Assembly: GCA_002412925.1 (NCBI GenBank)
Contig: DHVZ01000073.1
Coordinates: forward strand, 28,895 to 92,894
DNA length: 64,000 nucleotides
Direction: 5' to 3'
Origin: Anaerolineales bacterium UBA5195
GTDB taxonomy: Bacteria > Chloroflexota > Anaerolineae > Anaerolineales > Villigracilaceae
Shown: piece by piece, positions 57,541 to 64,000 of the stretch
Numbering within the stretch: the stretch's first letter is position 1
Layout: the number at the start of each line of letters is the position of its first letter
The notes under the pieces: model-generated
Seen by the model: the letters and a program-made list of their open reading frames with translations, nothing else
Database searches by the model: none
Told to the model about the DNA's origin: nothing
Made by a program: the position numbers and the translations under genes

Positions 57541-59298
57541 ATGCAATCAAAAACAATGCCGCGGGCGTCAAACAAAATTTTTTACCTGGCTCTCATGGCA
57601 GGACTATCCTTTCTATTGATTATCGGCCTGCCGGCCATCAGCGTTTTCGCTGCGTCTGGTGCGCCGACCGCCACCCCCGGCCCGCTGCCGCCAGCTTCGC
57701 CCCTGCTGCAAACGCCTGAAGCCCCCAAAAACCCACTGGCTGCCGATCACGGCGCTGTCATTTACTGGTCACACTGCATGGCCTGTCACGGCGACAAAGG
57801 CCAGGGGTTGACAGAAGAGTGGCGAAAAGTCGGTTTTGGCACAGACATGGACTGCTGGACATCCCAATGTCACGCCAGTGAAACTGCGGCGCCGAAATAC
57901 AAGTTCCCGCGCCAGGTTCCGCCGGTGATTGGCGCCAGCGCCCTTCTGCGCTTTGCCACCGCCCGCGACTTATACCGGCACATCCAGGCGGCCATGCCCT
58001 GGTGGGACCCGGGAGCGCTCGCCAAAAAAGACGCCTGGGCGCTGGCCGCCTACCTTCTGCGCGAAAATGGTCATCTGTCCTCCGGCCTGAAACTCGACGC
58101 CCGGCAGGCCGTGCTGATTCCTGTCCACCTGCCTGTCCGCTCTCAGGAAAGTGAACAAGCCAGCCAGTATGCCCTGGTTGGGCTGCTCATGCTGTCAGTC
58201 ATGGCCTTGGCAACTTTTAATCAGATCAATGCAAAAAAAGAGCCTCCGCTTGTTAATGTAAGCGGGATGCGACCCAACTTCTTCCACCACCTGCACCCTC
58301 CCAGCCTCCCTGCGCCGCAAGCACGTTGGCGTTACACCCTTGGCGCAGGCGGCTTGGCGGTCTTTTTGACACTGGTCGTTGGCGTTACCGGTGCGCTCGA
58401 AATGTACTTCTATATTCCCACGCCCGAACAAGCCGGGCTGTCCATCCAGACCATCACCTTCCTGGTGCCTTTCGGCGGGCTGGTGCGCGGACTGCATTTC
58501 TGGGCAGCCCAGGCGCTGGTTGTGGTCTCCGGTATTCATCTCTTGCGCGTGGTCCTGACCGGCGCCTATTCCCGGCCGCGCCGCTTCAATTTCTTACTTG
58601 GCATGGTGTTATTTGTCTTGATTTTCTTTATGAATTTCACCGGCTATATCCTGCGCTGGGACGACGGCATCCACTGGGCGATGATCGTGGGCACCAACCT
58701 GCTCAAGTCTATCCCGGTCATCGGAAGTGGTTTGTATGGCTTGATCGTGGGCGGCGAAACCCCCGGACTGGCCATGCTAACCCGCTTCTACGCCTGGCAT
58801 ATCTTTGGGCTGACAATCATCGCCATCGTTTTCCTCGTTTGGCACATTTTCCGCGTGCGGCGCGATGGCGGCATCTCGGCCCCTGCGCCCGCCCAGCGTT
58901 CCGACCAAAGCCGTATCACGCGCTTCGAACTGGTGCGCCGAGAGGCACTCGCCATGCTGATTGCCAGCGCCTGGCTGATCCTGCTGGCCACGCTCATTCC
59001 ACCCCCGCTGGCCGCGCCCATTCGCGACGCCAGTCTTCCGCTCAACCCCGAGGTCCGCGCACCGTGGTTTTTCCTGTGGGTGCAGCAGTTGCTCCGCTAC
59101 GGGGACGCCTTCTGGATGGGCATTATCGTACCGGTCATGGCTATCCTGACAGTGAGCCTCCTGCCATATATCCTCCCTAACCTACCGCCAGATCAAAAGG
59201 GCCGCTGGTTCCCGCGTGCAGGCCGGGCTGCGCAGGTCATGATCACCGTCGCAGCCTTTGCCTGGCTCACGCTGACCATCTTGGAGTTCGTGAAATAA
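57541..59298 (+). CDS. Cytochrome c-cytochrome b fusion (bc complex subunit)
   Basis: A 585-residue membrane protein. A signal-like helix (FYLALMAGLSFLLIIGLPAI) precedes a cytochrome-c domain with CMACH and a CX4CH (CWTSQCH). A cytochrome-b domain of about eight helices follows. Heme b ligands lie in GLHFWAAQALVVVSGIH (His-x13-His) and WHIFGLTIIAIVFLVWH (His-x14-His). It would accept electrons from quinol through heme b and pass them to the fused heme c. Start ATG 57541 is preferred; ATG 57469 overlaps the DUF2007 stop. Its stop overlaps the Rieske start. Confidence 0.85.
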   Translation: MQSKTMPRASNKIFYLALMAGLSFLLIIGLPAISVFAASGAPTATPGPLPPASPLLQTPEAPKNPLAADHGAVIYWSHCMACHGDKGQGLTEEWRKVGFGTDMDCWTSQCHASETAAPKYKFPRQVPPVIGASALLRFATARDLYRHIQAAMPWWDPGALAKKDAWALAAYLLRENGHLSSGLKLDARQAVLIPVHLPVRSQESEQASQYALVGLLMLSVMALATFNQINAKKEPPLVNVSGMRPNFFHHLHPPSLPAPQARWRYTLGAGGLAVFLTLVVGVTGALEMYFYIPTPEQAGLSIQTITFLVPFGGLVRGLHFWAAQALVVVSGIHLLRVVLTGAYSRPRRFNFLLGMVLFVLIFFMNFTGYILRWDDGIHWAMIVGTNLLKSIPVIGSGLYGLIVGGETPGLAMLTRFYAWHIFGLTIIAIVFLVWHIFRVRRDGGISAPAPAQRSDQSRITRFELVRREALAMLIASAWLILLATLIPPPLAAPIRDASLPLNPEVRAPWFFLWVQQLLRYGDAFWMGIIVPVMAILTVSLLPYILPNLPPDQKGRWFPRAGRAAQVMITVAAFAWLTLTILEFVK

Positions 59299-59714
59299 TG
59301 CCAAACCTTTCTCGTCGCGACTTTTTAAAACTGAGCGCCCGAGGACTGCTCGGTTTAAGCGGGCTTCTCGGCTTGGGCGGCCTGATCCGTTTCTTGAGTT
59401 TCGAACCGGATCCTCCTCCCCCACAGCAGTTCGACGTGGGGCTGGGCAGCAACTATCCTCTGGGTTCCCGCAGCCTGCTAGCAGCCATCCCCGCACTTTT
59501 GATTCATGCCGAGAATGGGTTCCGTGCTTTAAGTCTCACCTGTCCGCACCTGGGCTGCACCGTCGAAGTCCAACCCGATGAATTTACCTGTCCCTGTCAT
59601 GGCTCGCGCTACGACCAAGACGGCCAATTGCTGGCTGGCCCTGCCACGCAAAATTTAAAATCATTGCGCGTTGAAACCACCCCAGAAGGCCGATTGATCA
59701 TCTACAAGGATTGA
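59298..59714 (+). CDS. Rieske iron-sulfur protein
   Basis: A 138-residue Rieske protein with a twin-arginine signal (SRRDFLKLS). The cluster ligands are CPHLGC and CPCHGS. It forms the high-potential 2Fe-2S centre of the cytochrome bc complex with the preceding c-b fusion. The start overlaps the previous stop (TAATG). No other bc subunit is nearby. Confidence 0.92.
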   Translation: MPNLSRRDFLKLSARGLLGLSGLLGLGGLIRFLSFEPDPPPPQQFDVGLGSNYPLGSRSLLAAIPALLIHAENGFRALSLTCPHLGCTVEVQPDEFTCPCHGSRYDQDGQLLAGPATQNLKSLRVETTPEGRLIIYKD

Positions 59715-59715
59715 G

Positions 59716-60486
59716 ATGGATATTTTTTTCGAAATTCACAAAGATCTGCCCAGGGAAGGCCCCGGCGACAGCGTATCCACCCGCAAAGCGCTCTCCCTGC
59801 TGAAAGACCTGCCATCCAACCCGCTGATTCTCGACATTGGCTGCGGCCCTGGGATGCAAACCCTCGATCTTGCCCGCTACACGAAAGGCAAAATTATCGC
59901 AGTAGACAATCACCAGCCCTTCCTCGAGCAGCTCCACCAGCGGGCGCTGGCCGAGGGATTGACTGGACACATCAGCACCGCAAACCAATCGATGTTCGAG
60001 CTAAAATTCCCCGAAAAAAGCTTTGATCTCATCTGGTGCGAAGGCGCAATCTACATTATCGGCTTCGAACAAGGACTCCGCGCCTGGCGGCCGCTGCTCC
60101 GCGGCCCAAACCCCGCGAGCGGGAACCCCGGCGGCCATGTCGCCGTAACGGAGATTTCCTGGTTGAAGCCGAATCCACCGGAAGAAGTGCTTTCCTACTG
60201 GACGGCAGAATACCCCGGCATGCGCGGCATCGACGAGAATCTGCGAAGCCTCCGCGTGGCAGGTTACCGCGAACTCGGCCATTTCGCCCTGCCCCCATCC
60301 AGTTGGTGGACGGATTACTACACCCCGATCGAAGCACGGCTGCCCGGGCTGCGGGAAAAATATTGCGGCAATCCTGAAGCAAAGGCAATGTTGGATGCAA
60401 CCCAAAAAGAATGCGACATTCACCGGAAGTATTCTGACTGGTACGGCTATGTCTTTTATCTCATGCAGATTGATGATCAGTTCTAA
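59716..60486 (+). CDS. SAM-dependent methyltransferase (class I)
   Basis: A 256-residue protein with the motif LILDIGCGPGMQTLDLAR and post-I acidic residue IIAVDNHQPF. The SAM fold is clear. The C-terminus (DPTQKECDIHRKYSDWYGYVFYLMQ-like, here DATQKECDIHRKYSDWYGY) resembles small-molecule methyltransferases of unknown substrate. It begins 2 bases after the Rieske stop and has no own ribosome site, so it is cotranscribed; a link to quinone or heme modification is possible, but not shown. Confidence 0.85.
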   Translation: MDIFFEIHKDLPREGPGDSVSTRKALSLLKDLPSNPLILDIGCGPGMQTLDLARYTKGKIIAVDNHQPFLEQLHQRALAEGLTGHISTANQSMFELKFPEKSFDLIWCEGAIYIIGFEQGLRAWRPLLRGPNPASGNPGGHVAVTEISWLKPNPPEEVLSYWTAEYPGMRGIDENLRSLRVAGYRELGHFALPPSSWWTDYYTPIEARLPGLREKYCGNPEAKAMLDATQKECDIHRKYSDWYGYVFYLMQIDDQF

Positions 60487-60506
60487 AAATTTGGGGAGAG
60501 GTTGTT

Positions 60507-61523
60507 ATGGCAAGCATTTATGGAACAAGCAGGGCCTGGAAAGAAATTGCGGCGCATCTGGAAATATACCAGCTCAAAGCCGGGCATCCGAGCGAAATCG
60601 CTCTCTTGCTGCAAGGCTGCACTCGGGATTTTTCAGAGCAATTCGATGACGCCAGGCAAGCTATCGAGGCGGAAATCGCCGCATTGGAACAAGAGGTTGC
60701 CAAGGAGAAAGAAAAGGTTCGCGTCGAACTGGATAAATTTTCTGACGAACACACCCTGGAAATCAAACAAGCCGAACTCGCTGTCGATTTCTACCGGCAT
60801 GAACGCAGCTTGTTCAACTTTGTCCGCAGTTTTTTCAGAATCAGGCGCGAAACGGGGAAGCTCGAGGAATTGCAGAAGACCTTGCAGGAAGACCGAGACG
60901 AAATCGAACACGACCTGCGCGAAAAAGAATCCCAACTGAGCCAAATCAAGACCACCAAAAATCAAATAGCGCAGGCGGCCTGCCGCGAGGCATACGAAAA
61001 GGTTGAAATCCTGAAAAGCATCTCTGGCTCACAGGAACTGGCGGGCGCAGTGGTCGAGTTCGAAATGATCGACACCCTCGCGCGCCTGCCCGATAATTTC
61101 CACGTCATCAATGATGTCCGGCTGCAGGTTGACCGCGGTCTGCGCTTCGAAGGAGAATGGCTCATCAGCGGGGAAATCAGCAACCTGGTGGTGACCCCCG
61201 CCGGGTTATTTGCAATCGAAGTTACCAGCGGCGCCAAACAGGCCGAAAAAAAGGAGGCCGTCTTCGACCCGCGCGAACAAATCAAACGCGCCGCCCACCT
61301 GTGCTACTCCTTCCTGAAACCAGAATTCCCCGCCGTCACGGTACGCAGCATCCTGGCCTATCGCGGACATCTCCCAGAAAGCGAAAAAACAGGGATCGTC
61401 AAAACACTGCCGATCCCTGATGTCCCTGCCTATATCACCTGGTTCAAGGAAAACACGCTCGCTGAGGCGCTGATGCGGGAAATTGTTGAGTATGTCCTGG
61501 AGGTTTCAGGGCAGAGACAGTAA
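60507..61523 (+). CDS. Coiled-coil NERD-domain protein
   Basis: A 338-residue protein. Residues about 45-170 form a long charged coiled coil. A NERD (nuclease-related) domain follows (ELAGAVVEFEMIDTLARLPDNFHVINDVRL, EGEWLISGEISNLVVTPAGLFAIEVTS). NERD proteins are thought to be nucleases or regulators, often with DNA-processing partners; activity is not proven. GGGGAGAGG precedes the ATG. A terminator follows. Confidence 0.8.
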   Translation: MASIYGTSRAWKEIAAHLEIYQLKAGHPSEIALLLQGCTRDFSEQFDDARQAIEAEIAALEQEVAKEKEKVRVELDKFSDEHTLEIKQAELAVDFYRHERSLFNFVRSFFRIRRETGKLEELQKTLQEDRDEIEHDLREKESQLSQIKTTKNQIAQAACREAYEKVEILKSISGSQELAGAVVEFEMIDTLARLPDNFHVINDVRLQVDRGLRFEGEWLISGEISNLVVTPAGLFAIEVTSGAKQAEKKEAVFDPREQIKRAAHLCYSFLKPEFPAVTVRSILAYRGHLPESEKTGIVKTLPIPDVPAYITWFKENTLAEALMREIVEYVLEVSGQRQ

Positions 61524-61537
61524 AAAAGAACGAGTAA

Positions 61538-61573
61538 AAAAGGCCGGATGACGGCGAAGTCATTCGGCCTTTT
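61538..61573. terminator. Bidirectional terminator after the NERD gene
   Basis: Stem AAAAGGCCGgATGAC / GTCATtCGGCCTTTT, loop GGCGAA; T tract on the plus strand. Confidence 0.85.
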
Positions 61574-61583
61574 GTTTTTTCGA

Positions 61584-62150
61584 TTACTTCCCGCGAAAGT
61601 CCTTTTCAACAATCACCCAGGCGTTGTAGCCTTCGGTCTCGATCTTGACCTGAGCCTCAGGCGGGAAAAGGGCTGCAATTTGGGGCGGCGAAAGAAAGTG
61701 GCTGCGCATCAGGGCCAATTTCTCGCCCAGCGCCACCAGCTTCACCGTTAGCGTACGGACATCCGGTTCCTCGATCACCAGCCGCCCGCCTGGGCTTAGC
61801 ACGCGCCATAATTCGGCAATCGTCTCGGCCTGATGGTGAACATGGTGCAAGGCGTCGACCATGATAATCCGTTCGAAGGTTCCGGCAGCGAAGGGCAGGC
61901 ATTCGGCAGGCGACTGGACAGCGGGCAACCCTTTGCGCACCGCCTGGGTCAGCATTCCAGGCGAGAAATCTGCCACCAGCGCGGCGCGGACGTAGGGACG
62001 CAGGGCAGCCGCCACCCGGCCAGTACCGCCGCCTGCATCCAACAGCAGGCTGTCGGCAGGCAAAGCAGTCATTTTCAGCATTAATTCCAGGCGCGAAAAT
62101 GGAATAGCACGGTCATAGATCGGGGCGAGGAAGTCAAAGTGATCAAACAT
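61584..62150 (-). CDS. SAM-dependent methyltransferase (UbiE-like)
   Basis: A 188-residue methyltransferase. The N-terminus MFDHFDFLAPIYDRAIPF is typical of UbiE/COQ5-like enzymes; motif I LLLDAGGGTGRVAAAL and the later DALHHVHHQAETIAELWRVLSPGGRLVIEEP segment confirm the fold. It could act on menaquinone or another small molecule. ATG 62150 is chosen; a TTG at 62192, directly after the comEA stop, would add 14 residues. It is at the end of the minus-strand comEA unit. Confidence 0.85.
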   Translation of the reverse strand: MFDHFDFLAPIYDRAIPFSRLELMLKMTALPADSLLLDAGGGTGRVAAALRPYVRAALVADFSPGMLTQAVRKGLPAVQSPAECLPFAAGTFERIIMVDALHHVHHQAETIAELWRVLSPGGRLVIEEPDVRTLTVKLVALGEKLALMRSHFLSPPQIAALFPPEAQVKIETEGYNAWVIVEKDFRGK

Positions 62151-62192
62151 GGGGAGGTTTCCAATTTCCGATTTGCGTTCTTGGATGGGCAA

Positions 62193-62768
62193 TCATGGGC
62201 CAACGGTTACCAGCTCACGGACATTTTCCAAAGTCGCGGGGCCAATCCCGGGAATTTTGAGTAAATCTTCCACTTGCGTAAACGGGCCGTTCTCTTCGCG
62301 ATAATCCACAATTTTTTGCGCGGTCGAAGGACCGATACCGGGCAGTTGGTCAAGCAGTTCCAGGCTGGCCGTATTCAAGTTGACAAGTTCCCCCGCGGGC
62401 GGCGTGGGGGTGACCAGCAAACCGCTGCCACCGATCACCAGTTGCGGCGTGGGGACATCCTTCGCTCCGGGAATGACAATTTGCTCACCATCTTTCACCT
62501 TTGCGGCCAGATTCACCTGGGTTAAATCTGCGCCTTTCAGGAAACCACCCGCCTGCTGGATGGCATCCACAAGACGGCTCTCACGGGGAAGTTTATAGAC
62601 GCCCGGGCGATTGACCGCGCCGGTGACATAAACGTAAATCGGTTCAGGGGTGGGCGAAGGCAGCAGTTCCACCGGCTTTCCTGCCGGGGCACGTACCGTC
62701 AGATACAGCATCCCCGCCATCACCATGCCGATCAAAATCCCAACCACCACTTGCAGAATTGTTTTCAA
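62193..62768 (-). CDS. comEA: ComEA-type DNA-binding protein
   Basis: A 191-residue protein with an N-terminal membrane helix (VVVGILIGMVMAGMLYLTV). An SLBB domain (YVYVTGAVNRPGVYKLP) is followed by a helix-hairpin-helix pair (NLNTASLELLDQLPGIGPSTAQKIVDYRE, LLKIPGIGPATLENVRELV). ComEA binds double-stranded DNA outside the membrane for natural transformation. No comEC gene is adjacent. It is immediately upstream of the UbiE-like methyltransferase gene on the same strand. Confidence 0.93.
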   Translation of the reverse strand: MKTILQVVVGILIGMVMAGMLYLTVRAPAGKPVELLPSPTPEPIYVYVTGAVNRPGVYKLPRESRLVDAIQQAGGFLKGADLTQVNLAAKVKDGEQIVIPGAKDVPTPQLVIGGSGLLVTPTPPAGELVNLNTASLELLDQLPGIGPSTAQKIVDYREENGPFTQVEDLLKIPGIGPATLENVRELVTVGP

Positions 62769-62780
62769 ATACGCCTCCGC

Positions 62781-63239
62781 TTACTCGAGCGCCATGACAA
62801 TGATCGTTTCCTGCATCTGCTGGAGCACCTCCAACCCAGAGATCACCTGGATGGTGCGCCGAAAATATTTTGGCAACTCACCAGCCTCAAGAATTCTGAA
62901 GCCGAATTTTGCATAGAATGGGCCGAGCGCAGAACGGCACATCAGGTAGATTGGGCGAGGTTGGGCAGACAAGAGAACTTCTATCATGGCGCTGGCGATC
63001 CCTTGCCCGCGATAGCGCTTGCGGACGGCGACGGAGGCCAGTTCAAGCAAGCCTGTCCCATGCAGTTTGGCTTGTGCGCAGCCCATAAAATCTCCATTGC
63101 TGGAAAAAGCAACCACAAAGCGCCGCCAATCCAGCCGGGCGGGATTAAGGCGTGTCTGCTCAATCAATCCTTTGATCAGCGCTAAATCAGCCTGCGTGGC
63201 AGTGCGGACCAAAAAATCAGCCAAAAGCGCCCCCGGCAA
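62781..63239 (-). CDS. GNAT-family acetyltransferase
   Basis: A 152-residue N-acetyltransferase. The acetyl-CoA pyrophosphate loop is KRYRGQGIASAMIEVLL and the late YAKFGFRIL motif is present. Substrate unknown. The start overlaps the CPBP gene stop by about 23 bases, implying coupled translation with that gene. Downstream lies comEA. Confidence 0.85.
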   Translation of the reverse strand: MPGALLADFLVRTATQADLALIKGLIEQTRLNPARLDWRRFVVAFSSNGDFMGCAQAKLHGTGLLELASVAVRKRYRGQGIASAMIEVLLSAQPRPIYLMCRSALGPFYAKFGFRILEAGELPKYFRRTIQVISGLEVLQQMQETIIVMALE

Positions 63240-63837
63240 CCAGCACGACGAAGGTAAAAATTGCCCAATGGATCAGGAAGGGATACAGGAAGGATTTCGT
63301 CCGCCAGGCCACCCAGCCGAAGGCAAACCCGCCAAAGATGGTGGAGAGCGTTTCCGCTTCGGGCTTGGAAATGTGCGCAATCGCAAACGGGACAGCCTGC
63401 AGCCAAAGTCCCTCCGCGCCAAACTTGCGCACATAGGCGAACGTCAGCCAGCCACGGAAGATGAATTCCCAGCCAATCAGTTCGAAAAAGGTATACAGCG
63501 GCAGGCGGGAATCAATCATCGCCTGGTAGTACCCGCGCATGGACTGATCTCCACGCACCAGCAGCCACAGCACCGGCAAAAGAACAAGCAGCGACCCGAA
63601 CGTAATGACCAGGCCGGCTTTCCAATCGCCAAGCTGGAAACCGTATTCTCGCGGGTGCTCACGGAAAACAAAAATAATGAAAACCAGGGGAATGACAAGG
63701 TAAAGGAGGGTACGGTCGTACGGCTTCCACGAAGTAAAAGCATGATAATGGTCGATTATCAGCAGTAGGGTGCTAACCACCGTGACAGTGACGATTTTCC
63801 AATCAAAGCGCAGGTTGGTTTGAAAGAATTTTTTCAT
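63217..63837 (-). CDS. CPBP-family membrane protease-like protein
   Basis: A 206-residue polytopic membrane protein (about six helices). It matches the CPBP/CAAX-like family: motif 1 is GWEFIFRGWL, where the first Glu of EExxxR is replaced by Trp but the second Glu and Arg are kept. Motif 2 is VPFAIAHISKP and motif 3 is PFLIHWAIF. The missing Glu leaves catalytic activity uncertain. Family members act as intramembrane proteases, CAAX endopeptidases or bacteriocin-immunity proteins. The last 163 bases beyond the start codon (63838-64000) contain no gene that I can support. Confidence 0.8.
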   Translation of the reverse strand: MKKFFQTNLRFDWKIVTVTVVSTLLLIIDHYHAFTSWKPYDRTLLYLVIPLVFIIFVFREHPREYGFQLGDWKAGLVITFGSLLVLLPVLWLLVRGDQSMRGYYQAMIDSRLPLYTFFELIGWEFIFRGWLTFAYVRKFGAEGLWLQAVPFAIAHISKPEAETLSTIFGGFAFGWVAWRTKSFLYPFLIHWAIFTFVVLVAGGAFG

Positions 63838-64000
63838 GGAATTATTTTACCCGACTGTTGCAGATTTGGCTTCTCTGGGAATCTCAGGCAAGACCCCAAG
63901 TTTAACCTCCGCAGATCAGTGAGCCGATTATAATAATAACTACACTCAGTAGTTCACGAAACAGCTCACAGAAGCCTGATTTTGGGTGTGCGCGGCGGGC

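Overview
The window reads as chromosome of a Chloroflexota bacterium, most likely class Anaerolineae (inference from gene content and style: fairly GC-rich, strong AAGGAG ribosome sites, several lipoproteins, no outer-membrane or LPS genes, DUF3048, DUF4126, DUF2085 and YwiC-like genes, a Gram-positive-type SOS box). About 73 protein genes, two of them shorter than 45 codons, and two tRNAs are supported.

Layout. 1-15.4 kb: tail of a ribonuclease J gene, an RlmI-like methyltransferase, a histidine-kinase-like protein, a CBS-ACT protein, a carbohydrate block (DUF4380 protein, MFS transporter, ROK kinase, PIG-L deacetylase, second ROK-fold protein), a redoxin/FtsX/ABC operon, an orphan zinc-binding lipoprotein behind a Zur-type promoter, and a GT4 glycosyltransferase. 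15.7-28.3 kb: a 12.5-kb integrated replicative element in tRNA-Thr(CGT). It is bounded by a 44-bp att duplication and carries two tyrosine recombinases, a CHC2 primase, a DUF3987 helicase-like protein, an XRE regulator, small zinc proteins, a membrane protein and an SH3b lipoprotein. It has a 1.5-kb iteron-like repeat field and two helically phased AAATCA arrays.

28.3-52.1 kb: core genes (principal-type sigma factor, DUF177, polyprenyl synthase, tatD, phosphohexomutase, plsX, DnaQ-DinG) mixed with membrane and lipoprotein genes. A proline-rich short ORF with an excellent ribosome site precedes corA, and a LexA-type box sits inside a promoter at 43.1 kb. 52.4-59.7 kb: a respiratory block with a six-heme lipoprotein on a collagen-like stalk, a NapC-type membrane multiheme cytochrome, an XRE-cupin regulator, YwiC, DUF2007, a cytochrome c-b fusion and a Rieske protein. 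Together these could pass electrons between quinol and extracytoplasmic cytochromes. 59.7-64 kb: two methyltransferases, a NERD coiled-coil protein, ComEA, a GNAT acetyltransferase and a CPBP membrane protein.

The least conventional parts are the element's DNA architecture (repeat origin, phased arrays, structured leaders), the corA leader ORF, and the collagen-stalk cytochrome with its non-canonical heme motifs in neighbouring genes. No CRISPR array, rRNA or insertion sequence was seen.
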